A stretch of 64,000 nucleotides of DNA from Cranoglanis bouderius (lineage: Eukaryota > Chordata > Actinopteri > Siluriformes > Cranoglanididae), in contig CM042565.1 in the NCBI GenBank assembly GCA_023630585.1, forward strand, positions 4,424,513 to 4,488,512. The letters run 5' to 3'. The notes under the pieces were generated by a model. That model was not told the DNA's origin. It was given only the letters and a program-made list of their open reading frames with translations, and did not search any database. Below, one piece after another: positions 35,188 through 49,060 of this stretch. Position numbers and translations under genes: made by a program. Each line of letters starts with the position of its first letter. Position 1 is the first letter of the stretch.

Positions 35188-38100
35188 AAGGAGATATAAA
35201 TCGTGAAGAAAAAGACGCACACAGACAAGACAAAAAGAGTGTGTAGGAGAGAAACAAAGAAAATGGAGAAATAATGAATGAAAGAGTGAAAAACAGATTT
35301 AGAGAAGATTTAGAGAGAAAGTGACGGAAAGTAAAAGAGGGGAAATGAAAAGAGGGATATACAGACAGAGTGGGAAAAATAGTGAGAGGGAGGCGGATAG
35401 GTAATATGAAGGAGAGAAATACAGAAGTTGAAAATGATGGAGTAAGGCAGAGGAAAAAAAGGTGTTAGAGTTACCACTAGAGAATAATATAAATAGAATT
35501 AAATAAGAGGGCAGAAAACACACACATATTATCATTATAATTACCGAAGTGAGCAGTGCCACCTCCCAGTTGGGGAGTCTCCACTCACAGTGCAGCTGAG
35601 GGGCCAAGATACTGAGGATCATCATCTCCATGGCATCTGCCATCTACACACACACACACACACACAAAAACCCCACAAACACACAACACATATTACACAC
35701 CACTGGATTTTTGCACCATTCTGTGTAAACTCTAGTGTGAAAATCCCAGATCAGCATTATGAAATACTCAAACCAGGTCGTCTGGCACGTGGACAAATTC
35801 ATTGAGATCACTGAAGAGTTTTTTTCCCCCTCATTCTGATGTGCGATATGAACGTTAACTGACGCTTCTGACCTGTATCTGCATGATTTTTTGCTGTTGC
35901 AACGTGATTGGCTGTTTGCATAATTACATGAATGGACAGGGATACAGGTGTCCCTATTAAAGTGGTACAGTACCACCACTTTAACAAAAAAATTTGTTCC
36001 ACCATTGTAACAAAACTGGAGAAAAAAAAAATCACTGACCCCCAGTCCATACATCCCCACTTTGAGAACTCTGAGTATTTCCACCACTAAAATATCAATA
36101 TGAAATCTAGAAGAGAAATATAATTAGTATTATATTTAGTAATATGATCGATTATTATGAATATTAAATATATTAATGTTGAACCATACATTCTAAGCAC
36201 TAACATCTTTTTACAATTGCACCACTCAGCAGGCCTGCATTACTGCCATCATCGGTTGTCCAGAAAATACAAAAGAAATATTTCATTATAAGTATGCTTA
36301 ATGTGTGTCGGGGTGGGGGTTTTCACTCAGAATTTCCATCACTACTCATAATAAAAGGGCCAAGGAAGCCAGTCTTACCCAGGAAAGGCCTGTGAGGACA
36401 GACAGCTTCCACTGAAATGGACCAAAGCCAATGGCCTCCACAGCATCTTCCACCATGAAGGTATCTACAGCCAGATGAAGAGATGAAGAATGAGCTTTCA
36501 TCCAGCAGAAGTATAAAACAATTTTCAGTGGAAACCTTTATACAGCCTATGGTTCCAATCACCATCTGTAAATATGTCAGGGAATAATGGAAATTTGGAC
36601 AGGAAAAAAGGCTGTTAGGCTAATGCAGCTATCGATTAGTTAATTCTAATAATAGAAATGAATAGCCTCCATTTTAGCATTGTGCAATACATCATGTTTA
36701 AGTAAAACACTTGTCTTTATCTTCAAAATCACTTCTAATATCAAACTCTGGGGTTCAAATCTGAGGTCGGCCTAAAGAACAAATCGATTCAGCTGATAGA
36801 TAGATAGACAGATAGATAGATAGATAACAGTGTTTCAGAAACCACATAAACAAGTCTGTTTAAGAATGCTAAATGCTATGAATGTCTCTTTCTTGTTAGC
36901 TACATTAGCCTTGTAGCTCTAGTGCAAAACATAAGAAACAAGCTTCAAACACCAAACATATCTTGATTATTAATCTTAATTAATTGATTACATTTGGATG
37001 AGCACATATTCCCATCTGAGAGATTATTGGCCTTCTTTCCTTTTAAACTATAGTTAAATAACAATCTTTGTCAGCAGCCACAGTGGCTATGTTTACGATA
37101 AATGTAACCTTCCTATTAAGTCTGTTTTTCTCATTTGCTACTGTGGCTCTGCTTCGGTCATCTCCCCTGATTATTATTAGCACCTGTGTGGAGTTTGTCT
37201 CACCTGTGTCTTGTTTGCTTCTTACCCCTTGTCACCTTTGTTTCTTTTTGGGAGGTCTTGAATGTGTTAAACACTGCAGTTCTAAACCATGCTACCTAGT
37301 GTGCTTAGTTGTTTACTTACTCTTGTTAGTCCTAATGATAATGCTGATCCTCTACTTATGCACTTGTGACTCACTTTCTGCTGCTGTGGACGGTCCCCAT
37401 ATGGATCACCTACAAATTTACACTTCCCAAAAAAAGTATTCTCCAAATATCACCCATGCTTCAGTGGATAATCTCACCTGGATACTGTAGACTCGTCCTT
37501 AAGAACTTGCCCTGTGCTCATCCCTGGACTCTTAATTACAATTTGCTCATATTGAACATCCTTTCTACACACTTAGTACTGTTTGCCTTTACTCTGTAAA
37601 GGAGGTTTGTTTTGTCATGTCACACAACTTTTCCTCACTACTGTCACCTCTGGCTCGTCCGATACAGGTTTCAATCTACATCTGGATTTCAATAAAGCTG
37701 CTTTGTGACAATGGATGTTGTAAAAAAAAAAAAAAAAAAAAAAAAAGTTATACAAATAAAACAGAACTTAATTAAGTACTTTTATTTTTATTTTCTATTT
37801 TTCTACATATCGAACTGCTCATGTACCTGGTGGTGCAGTTGTGTATTGTATACATGGAACTAGACTACTTCAAGCTTAAAATGAGTACAAAAAACAACCT
37901 AGAAATAAGGTTTAATAAACATATATTTGGATAAATCTGACTACAATCAAGATATTTTCACTTGTGTATTGTGTACTTTGATTACAATAAATGTCTAATA
38001 CATCTCTAAATCGAATACATCTTTATAAATACAAAAGTGGGGTTTTATTTGAGTTCTGTTTCTTTACACTCAGTAACAGCAGTAGGAGAAGTGTATACTG

Positions 38101-41100
38101 TGGTACCGTCAGTGGGGTTGGCAAACTCTTGCGGTACTGGAGCTCCATCAGACAGAGCCACAGATCCTGCATCAATGTTTCCGCCTTCGACCTGCACCAT
38201 CTGATCCCTTGTTCCGCACTCATACTCTGAATATGTGCTATCGCCTGTACGCCGAAACTTCACCACACTGCAGGACAGACGGGGAAGACAGAAAGACATC
38301 AACGTATGACTGTTATCTCCGAAGACATAGTCGTATTTATTTTCAAGTCATGGTGTTGGGTACAGTAACACTGGCATTCTGTCACTATTTAGCGGAGAAT
38401 TACTGCAGTGTTCAGTGGTTGATGAGTCATCGCTCCTGCAGGCAGAATTGAGCTGAACAGGCAAAACATAATCCTGAAACAACACAAGTCCTGTATAACT
38501 GAGTGTGTTACCAAGACAACAGGAGAACTTCATGTCTGAGCAAAACTGTGTTCTAACTTTAAAAACTCCTTTGGTTGAAAATCATTTAAAATCAAGAGTA
38601 AACTGCTAAATGGAGATGAAGTAGGGAATTACATGTTGGGGCAGGACGTACTTACAGGAACAGCTTTACCTCTAACCGTTAGAAAGCTCTGACACTGGAG
38701 ACTCCTTCCATAAATGGTAAATAAATGTCTCCTAACAGAAAATGTCACCATCTCAACGATTACGTGTTTTTCTTTGTTTTTTGAATGGACCATTTACCAT
38801 ACAAGTCACGGTGATTTAGCTGTTACTATAGAACAGAAAACATATTAGAATGAGCAAATGAATATAAACCTGTGGTTTGTCTTGCAGTCGACCTTATAGT
38901 CAGAGCTGTAGTTATAGAAAATTAATCAACACCTTCTGAACAATCAGAATTCAACAATAATATATCACACAAAATGGAAAAAATACTTCTACACTGCCAT
39001 CAGATTCCCAAACTCATTGATTACAAAGTGCTTCAGGAATGCCCCACTTCATTAAATGATGTTGTATTGTATTTGCATTAATGGGATTTTAGCTTGTTGT
39101 AAAAAAAACAAAACAAAAAAACAACCAGAGTATGTGCTGCTCTTGCCAAATGTGCATATCCAGCCTATTACAAACAGTATTTTAGTGAATAAAAACTCCA
39201 GCCTGAGAGAGAAAGAGGAGGAAAGTCAGAAGTCAGAAAGTCAGAGAAGAAGAGAGGTAGGCAGACAAAGAAGAAAAAAATTCAACCGAAGAGAGACAGA
39301 AAATGACAGACAATGAAGAAATAGTGAGAAGCAGAGAGAAAGAGATACACAGAGCAGAAGGAGAAGGCAAGAAAGAAGTACTGGAGGAGGAGGTAGAAAA
39401 AGACATCCAAAAAATGGTAGTGTGAGAACAAGAGGGAGAGAGGACAGGGCTGGAGAGAGACAGATGGAAAATAAAATAGACAAAAGATGTTGGTAAAAAA
39501 AAAAAAAAAAGGAACAAAGAAAAGAGCGAGGTAGATCATAAAGTGAAAATAACAAAGCCAGGCAGACAGAGAAGAAAACAGCGAAACAGAAATAGAGAAA
39601 TTGTTGTTGACACAAAATACAACACCGCACCACATCAAATACATAAGCATGGAACTTAGAATTCCACCATGTTGAAGAAAATTGATGGACCATGTTCTGG
39701 ACACCAACATGTCCCAGACTGTGGATTTACTGGGCCAAATATGGCAACAAAGCCTCAGGAGACACATACCTCCCCCCTTTATTCCAGATGCCAGCAGGAT
39801 CCAGACGGGCACCCTGGCCCATACAGGACCAGACCTCTAATGCAGGAGCATCATAGTACATCTGCAGCAGTGAGGAGCATGCCTGCTGGACATCAGGAAT
39901 ATCATCAGAGGTTTCAATGGCTGTAACCAACACATCAGAGAAGTTGCAGGATGCCTTGGCTGCAGCATCAGCCATAGCATTACCTCGAGTTTCATCTGAA
40001 CTTGGGGGACAGTGTGCCCTGGTCTTAACCACAGCTAGTTGTGCTGGAAGTTCACATACTGACAACAAATCGGAAACAAAGGAGGCAGGTTTAATCTGTG
40101 TACCAACAACAGTTAGAAAAGCACGCCAATGCCAAATGTGCCCAAAATCATGAATCCATGTAGATTGTAGTAATGAGACCTAATGCTAGAACACAGACTT
40201 TAGTCAGGGTGATAAATTCAGTGACTTGGGCTGAAAGGTGAACAGAGAGACCACATGAGATGAACAGATAGCCCATCTAGCACGTTTGCATCCATTTAAA
40301 ATCTGTGCTGAGCCATCTGTAAACAAAATCATGTCTGGATTCTCAGAAATGCCTTGTGTGAGATAACACCACACAGTCATGATCACCTTGTTCCCTCTCA
40401 TCTTGAGTATCAGACATTGCAGTCAGCATTAATGATGAGGAATTGGTGAGTTTAGCCCATTGAAGGCTAATGTTAGGAGCTGTGAGAGTAACCAGCCAGT
40501 TGTTCCATCTCTGGGTAGTGACATCCATCACACGAGTTGAAGACAACAGGGAAATGACAGTGAGATGCTGTGATAATACGCCTGGAGCACAGGTAGTAAC
40601 AGCTAGCTAAAGGCATAATGGTTCATGATCATTTTCCAAGATGTTTACATACCACCTGTTGTCCAATTCATGTGTGATCGCTGCAAATAAGCTCTCACAG
40701 TGGACATTTCTAGTTCAATGAAGGGGTAGGAGGAAGAAAGACTTAAAGAGTATTGGGAGGCACGCTGTAGCAGCTGCACTGGAATTTTGAGCACATTTCA
40801 TGCCACTCTGCTTAAGATCAGCTCATTTCCTCCCAGTCCCAGTGCTTATGACAACATTGGCCCTCATCACTAGGAATGCTAGAGCTTTTGCCTTGAGTTT
40901 GTTGATTATTTGCCAGCACTTTGTATCACAGTGGTGTCTCTTTCATATGTTGCAGTTCTACCAAGTAGGCTTTAAAATAGGCAACGCTTTATGCAAATCA
41001 GGATTTAAACCATCAGCCCACTGACTAACAGGAGCCAAAAACTTCATCAACAGTGGTACATGCACTACCTCCATGCAACAGAAATTTTTCATTAAAACGC

Positions 41101-44100
41101 TAAGTATATTATATATCTGCTTTGCTTTAAGTGAGTTGAGCTTTCCCCTCTCTTCACATTCACTGTCATGTGTCTTTACTTTGTCTAAATCATCTGGCAT
41201 AAGCACTTCAGAACACATCCAGGGGATGCAACAAGTACAACTCGAATTTATGAGTCAGTAGTGTGAAAAACAAGCCAACGGCCTGTTGATTGGGATGTTT
41301 GAACTCTTTTGCCAAGCAATCTACCTGTTCTGGACTGTTTTCAGGGTTACTTTTGAAACTGCGCGTTTATGATTAGAACATTCCTGTGCCAATTTGGATC
41401 ATTCTTGTGCCTGAGCAGAAATTCTCTCACATTGCTCATTCATGAGTGAGGAGTGCCATTGTCTGAAAACCTGCTCCTTCAAAGTCCCTTTTCTTCACAC
41501 ATTTCTCCAAGGCAGAAAAAATCTACTCTACCTGCTTTGTGAGGTTAAATTCCTTGCACATTTTTGCCATTTTCTTCAAGCACAATCATCTAACATCTGC
41601 CCTAACTCCCTTTCAAATTCAGCATTATCAGCAAAGTACAGGGAGACACCTTGGGAATACTAGCCATAGGACCTTGGTAAGTAGTCATTGTTACTACAAC
41701 AATTTAAACCCTCATAGTTCAGTAGAGAAAATACCTCTCCCTGGTATCTCCCTCCCCTCACCCAACTGTTGTAATTTATTAAGTGCACACAAAAAGCTTA
41801 AATACAAACATCTTCGGGTACAAGTCCATGTTATCACCCCCTTGTGTCAGGAAAACCATTTCCTAAGCATAGGAGGAGAGCTTGAAGGACAATAAGATAG
41901 ACCAAACAAAATAGGAGGGCGCCTTCTTAGCGCTTCTTCACACAATACGGTCATAATACATATTCTCAGAATAACATGTTTATCATGATCACATTGATTT
42001 GGGTAAAACTGAAATGAACATAATCAAATAAACAAGGAAAACATCCCACAAAGGGGAGACAGATATACAGATGTATGGTATACAGTGAAAATAAGGTGAG
42101 TAATAGAAAAGGAAAGAGAGACACCCCAAATTCAACTGAAAATGCAACTTATAATGACTTCTCCAGTCTCAAAATTATTCAACCCCTTCATGGCAAGCAT
42201 TTTTAGTACTTAGTAGAGACCCTTTTGCTGTTATGACCTGCTGCAAACGAGATGCATAGCCAGACACCAGCTTCTGGCAGCGTTCCTGAGGAATCTTCCT
42301 CATGAGCAATAGCCTCCAGTTCAGTAATATTTGCGTGCTGCAACCGCCTTCTTCAAATCAAAAAGTCAGGTGACTGTGATGGCCCTGTAGAATCTTCCAG
42401 GACTTCTTCTGCAATCAAGCCTTGGTGGAATTTGAGGTATGCTTGGGATCATTGTCCTGTTGGAAGGTCCAATGATGCCCAAGCTTCAGCTTCCTCACAG
42501 ACGGCATGACATTTTCTCCTAGGATTTCCTGATACTTCAATGAATCCATCTTGCCTTCCACACGCTGCAGGTTTCCAGTGCCAGAGGATGCAAAGCAGCC
42601 CCAGAGCATCACCGAACCACCACCATGCTTGACTGTGGTGTTGTGAGGGATTCTATTCAGGGGGTTGAATAATTTTGAGACTGGAGAAGTCATTATAAGT
42701 TGCATTTTCAGTTGAATCTGGGGAAACCACTTGAAGCATTCGTTGTGTTTAATTATTTCAATGGCTTTTGTTTGACTTGTTCATTGCAAACAGATTGCAA
42801 GTGATTGCAACTGTAGATAGAGGCGGGAAAGAAAAGCAGAGAAAAAGGTCAGAGAGAGAAAGAAATATCTAGGATTGGTTCTGTTCTAACCCTGATTCTG
42901 CAGGAGGAAAGACATGCATGTGTATAAATCTTTCCATCTGAGACTGAGAAAGGCAGCCTGGGTTTTATTTACTGTAACTCAGCACTGTGAAGTGTGAGGC
43001 CACTGCTGAGCACTGATCTGAGAGCTGTTCGACAAAGAGAGAGTACTGAGAACCACCAGTGTTCCTAATTACTGTAATCACAGCTCTCAGTCTTATCACG
43101 GACGAATAAAGCATTCACGCAGAGACAGGCAGTGTAATTAAGCAGAAGCCGTAATTTAGTTGCTCTAATAGCAAAAGCGCCTTCATCAAACCAGTAATGC
43201 TGCTTCACCAATGATCTGAATACAGCACAGAATGAGACTGGGGAAAGAAACAGAATACAACACTATACTTGTACATCTGTATATTGTCTACAGACTTACT
43301 ACTGTTAATGTGGACACTTCAATATATCATTTATTTTACTGGCAGCTTCCAGGAAGGGGCTTGTTTTGGAGCAGAATTGTGGTTCAGACTTATTGTTGAG
43401 GGTGATGTTAAATTATTTGCTGATATATCCAGAACACGTGATTGAGAAGGTTCACTGGCTGGTGTAATAAACAGGAACGAGGTGGATTTTGGTTTTACGA
43501 AACGTTTTTGGAGGAGAAAATAGAAGTAAATGGACTAAGCACACTTTGTCCTATCAAAGTACAAATTCCACAGTTGATAATTGTGATAGAACCATAGGCT
43601 TTATATGGCTTGAAAAAAAAAAAAAGAGCTGGCTAACATCAAGTGCAGCTTTTCTGTTCGCCATGCCTGCTATTCAGAAGAGACATGGCATGATTAGGGG
43701 CTTAAACAATGGGCTAAAGAAATTTGCCTATCTGTCTTTGAGTGCGGTCTAATAATTATAGTTCTATGCCTATGTGCTATAATGCTCAACAATAATGATT
43801 TCATAATAGTAACACTGAGTTACTTATTTTAGCCATCCCATTCAATATCGTTAGCAGTCGTCACTGATAGACACTGTCAATTTATGTGTAAGAAAATACA
43901 TTAGCCTGTGAAAGGGTTCAAAAAGTTCAGAATAGTGTTGTGCGCTAAGATCCTGGCTTTCCAAGCTCACTGCAGGTTTTAGCTTTTAAGTAGACCAGAT
44001 AAGATGGAATTACATTAATCCATTTTAGCTTTCATGAAAGCAAGGACGAGTTTCTCACTGTCACTGCATTAGAGATATTGTTATTATATTAGAGATAAAG

Positions 44101-47100
44101 TATGCCATACCAGTTGACATCTTTTGGGGGGGGGGGGTGTATTTGATTTATTATGATACACATACAGTAGCTATGCTAATGTTTTTAAGGAAAAAATGGT
44201 CCGTCCAGGTTTCTTTGGATGGTTAAGTGTTCTAGCTATCTAAAGTTGTTTTCAACAGAGGGAAAGCTTTAGGGTGATGTAAAGATTTTTTTTTTTGTAA
44301 GAGTGTATAGCCAACCAGATTAGCTAACCGCATATGACATCCCGTGTTACGTCTAACTAGTTCAAACGATTCTTTCTAAAGGAAAAAACAAAATAACATG
44401 CTAGTAATGTGTTGGACCATCACTAGCTGCCAGAACAGCTTCAGTCCTCCCTGACGTAGATTCTACAAGTCCCTGGAACTGTACTGGAGTAATGAACACT
44501 GTTCTTCTAAAAGATTTTCCCTCAATGGAGAGCATTGTTTAACACATCACTCCCCAATCTCCCACTGGAGTTCACCTAGGTTGAGGTCTGGTGACTGTGA
44601 ATGCCATAGCATATGATTTATATCATCACTGGCGAAATAATCCTGGAAGAGACCACGCCCATCAGGATTAAAATGTTTCATAACAAACATGATCAGTCAG
44701 AAGAAATGCCCCCCGCAGCATAGTGGAGCGACCATTTCCTTAATCTGTCATCTGTCTGTGTGTTGAAAAGAACAGGACTAAAAATAGATCCTTGTGGTAC
44801 ACCACAACACAACAGTGTGTAGAAACACAAGTATCCGTTGCAACATAGTATTTGTGACTCAATACTAAACCATCTACTGATCGAAACCAATCTAGCCCTA
44901 TGCCAGAGGTCAGCCCAATGGCTAAAATCTTTTAAAAAATACAAATAAAAATTTAACATTTCAAATAGGTGGGTTGCTTTTTGGACTGACAGCATGAAAC
45001 GACTTATTTGGAAAATTCTTTAATTTTAAATAGAAACTACTCATTTTAATTTAATTTATACACAGACATTTACGACACTATTTGCATTTGTCTTAGGAAC
45101 AAATTTCAACCATGAGCCTTTGAGACAGAGAAAGATATAAATGAATACCTATTGTCTGTGACCCTTATTCTCATGTCCAAACTTTTGACTGGTAGTGTAG
45201 TGAAGTGTATATTGGGTTTCACATATTCTCTCCGTATTTGCACGGGTCTCCACTGAGTTCTGCAGCTTCATCCCATTGTCCAAAAAACTCATGCAACTAC
45301 TTGGATTGGCGAGGATTGCCCCTAGGTGTGAATGAGTGCATGGAAGTGTATGTACATTTAGCCTTGCAATGGACTGGTGTCCCATTCTGCATGATTTGTC
45401 CCACCTTGTGCTCAGGACAGGCTCCAGATCCACTATGTCCCTGGCAAGGATAAAGCCTGTAAAGTGAGTGAGTGTGAGTGATTTTGAAGTCTTATGACTG
45501 TTCTTTTGAGACAGTGTGTATAAATTCAATGCTGTTGGGCTCAAAACACAATACTCAGAACACACTCACTGATAACTGATAATATTGGAAGACAGCTGAA
45601 GCTGAAGTTGGAGGATAACTGAGGATTTTAGGAATGATGACTTTGTTGAATGGTTTGTGATGAATAACTGAAAAGGGGCATATTGCTTTTTGTAACAAAA
45701 CCATGTCGTTTTTTTTTCTAGTAGCAATAATTTGATCACTAATCAGTGCTTTAAACACATTGCTTTTATCAACTGACAAAAAAATTTACATGAGATGTAA
45801 GAGTTTTGCAACTGTCTGCCTAGACAAGTTTTTTTTTTTTTTTTTTGCTTTGTCCAACTCCATTGCCTTTCTGCTTGTCTTTTTTCAGAATTAAAAAAAA
45901 TCTTGGCAAGAAAATAACAAGAAGAGGCAGTGAGAGGAGGGAGAGACAGATGAAGATCCCTGAAGGTCACTTGCATTAAGATACTTCTTGGCAGTAGCCC
46001 ACATACCAATTTTTGTCTTAGTACAGATTATTACCATTTCAAAGAAGACACAACACGGATCAGACATCCACATCTAATACACTATGTGGCCATAGGTATG
46101 TGGACACCTGACCATCACAACCATATGTCAGCCTTTCCCAAACTGTTGCCACAAAGTCAGAAGCACACAATTGTCTAGAATGTCTTTGTATGCTGTAGCC
46201 TTATGATTTCCCTTTACTTGAACTAAGGTGCCCAAACCTGTTCCAGCATGCCTCCATTGGTGTGAACAAACTCAAGTGTCCTGCACCAAGCCCTGACCTT
46301 AACCCCACTGAACACTTTTGGAATGAATTGGAGCTCTGAGTGCATGCCAGACCTTCTCATCCAACATCAATAATGCTCTCATGGCTGAATTGCAGAGATC
46401 CCCACAGCCACATTCTGAAATCTAGTGGAAAGCCTTTCCAGAAGAATGGAGGCTGTTATAGCAGCAAAGGAAAACCAAATTCATATTAATGGCCATAGTT
46501 TTGGAATGGCATGTTCACCAAGGCTGTGGTGGTCAGGTGTACATTGTGTATTAGGTAAGAGGAAAAAAAAAATCCATATGTGGCAAATACAGGCTAGCAG
46601 CCATCCTGGACTGTTTCCAAAGTACACACACACACAGACACACACACACACACACACACTGTAGTTCTGAAGAAATAAAAGAAAAAATATATTAACATTA
46701 GCATTAAACCTTGTTATACTGTATTATTTACATCAATGGATTCTGAAACACTAGAGTTATTTGAATAACAGAGAATAACAGAGAAAAGGCTGAGAAGGCA
46801 GTATAGCCTGCAACTGGTATCTGGTACCATGTACCATGTATCTGGTAAAAGCAACAGCAGATTCAGATGAACATGAAACTCTTCATTAATTAAAGCATAA
46901 TCATAATTAATCAACTGTCTCAAAGGTTGTTCCCCAATTTCATCAAAATACAAGCACTGTGTCCAGGTGGGTGATAGATAACCAGATCTTTCAGATGCAT
47001 TGCAAAATTTTCAATTTTCAAATGTTAAAATTTCAATTTAAAACTAGCCCACAAAGACAAGCTACACCACTGCCAAAGTCAATACCTTTCAATTAACTGT

Positions 47101-48992
47101 CCTAATATGAATATCGTATTGGTCAAAGACTCCAAGATTCTGGTAACGCATTTAATTTCTTTATGTTTTTCCACCATTAATACATTTTAAAGTGAATAAA
47201 TCAGTTTTGTTAAACCACATCTTCGGTTTCTCGCGGCCATGCCACCAGTTAGAGCAAATACCTGAATTATCCTGAAAAGTAGCATGCTCTTTGCTAAATG
47301 CCTTGTCCATTTCCATCTTATTGCATTTACAATCCCTTAGAGTAAAGACTATAGGGTACAGTGCTTGCTGATGTACCTGCTATTACCACTGAGAGCTTTA
47401 GGCAGATATGAGACTTGCCATGAGCATTTGTTTTCTAGGACTCTTAGGATAAATCACATCAGCTTTAAGCACAGTTTATGTGATTCCAAAACATCTCCTG
47501 AAACTCTATTGTTGCTTCTGCCAAATATGAGGTTGTACACATATGTAATACATTTGTTTTGTAAACAAACAAACAAATAAATAAATAAAAATTAAAAAAG
47601 GAGTGTATACTAGAAACAAACTTACACACTATAAAACACAGGTCAGTAAAAATGTGTGGCTGTTGTGCGGCCATGGAAATATTTTAGCCGGCCGAAACCT
47701 GGGTGCCTCTGCCAGGAGGTTAAGACTTGGCCACAGATGGACCTTTCATCAAGTTAATGATCCCATTGGGATGCGTGTTTTGACTGACAGTCATGTTGTG
47801 TTTATTTTGTTTATTTGTGTGATAAAGAATATATATAAAAAAAAGCTGTTTTTATTTTTATCTAAGCTTAAACGCTTGCAAGTTATTGTGAACAGAAAAA
47901 GTTCACGTGCCCAGCACATCTGTGATCACACCTGTTATTTCTTGCAGTGACCTGAGATGCTAAGTATCTTATCTGCCATATTGGCGATCTGATTGAATAC
48001 CACTGAATGCCCGACCCCTGCTGGGTCGGATAGCATCTGGGCACCATGCCAGTGTCACAGTCTGAGAGCAGAAAGGGGACGCCAGAAGCATCAGCAATAT
48101 TTTCATTCCTCACTGCGTCGTGGAGGAGGGTCTCATTGAATCCAAATGATGTTGAGAGCCAAACCAGGGCCTAAACAAAGGCCTGACCACTAGAGTTGTC
48201 CTTAGCTAGTCATTTATAATTGTATAATCTGTCACCCAGATGAGGATGGGCTCCCTTTTGAGTCTGGTTCCTCTCAAGGTTTCATTCATCAGGGATAAAT
48301 TCAAATTAGAACTTTATATATTTTCTGTGAAGCTGTTTTGTGACAATGTCCATTGATAAAAGTGCTATACAAATAAAACTGAATTGAATTGAACTGGTTA
48401 AGTGATAAAAGCATTCTAGGGAAGTGCTTCTACGCTTGATTCTTTAAAGTTTTGATTTGGTAGCTAGTCCATTTGGTTAATGAATGAAATTCTTTATATT
48501 TGTCTTGTAGTGTATATGCAAACTTTCGCACTCAACTATGAGAACAGCTGTAAATACGGCCAACAGGATATGATACAACGTCAACTGAGCCGTTAAAATA
48601 ATCACGTGACGATGCCCAGGCTACGTCGAACGTTTCATACTATACCAGTGAATAGTATGCCTTCTCTGGGTATCCATGGTTCTCAGTTGTATACTAACAC
48701 ACTAAATAGTGTGCCTAATACCACGTCAGGTTCTCCATGGATATGTTCTGAAATAAGCTACTATAGAGTTGACGTAGCTGGCTATTTTTCAACAACAACA
48801 CGGTGCAAAAATGTATCCGTTTCATGAGGTGGTACTGCTTACACCCTCGGGTGATGTGTGTATGGAATAAACAACAGGTTTTTGACTCGAGTAATAAATA
48901 AGTGCTGGCTCATGGAAAGCAAAAAACAAACAAACAAACCCTATGTATGTGGCACATACAGGCTAGCAACCAACCTACGCTGTTTACAACGC

Positions 48993-49060
<68 letters not shown>

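Noticed and set aside
39241..39812. Minus-strand hydrophobic frames up to 176 codons
   Set aside because: They read through a purine-rich low-complexity tract, and other frames are equally open; no domain resemblance.
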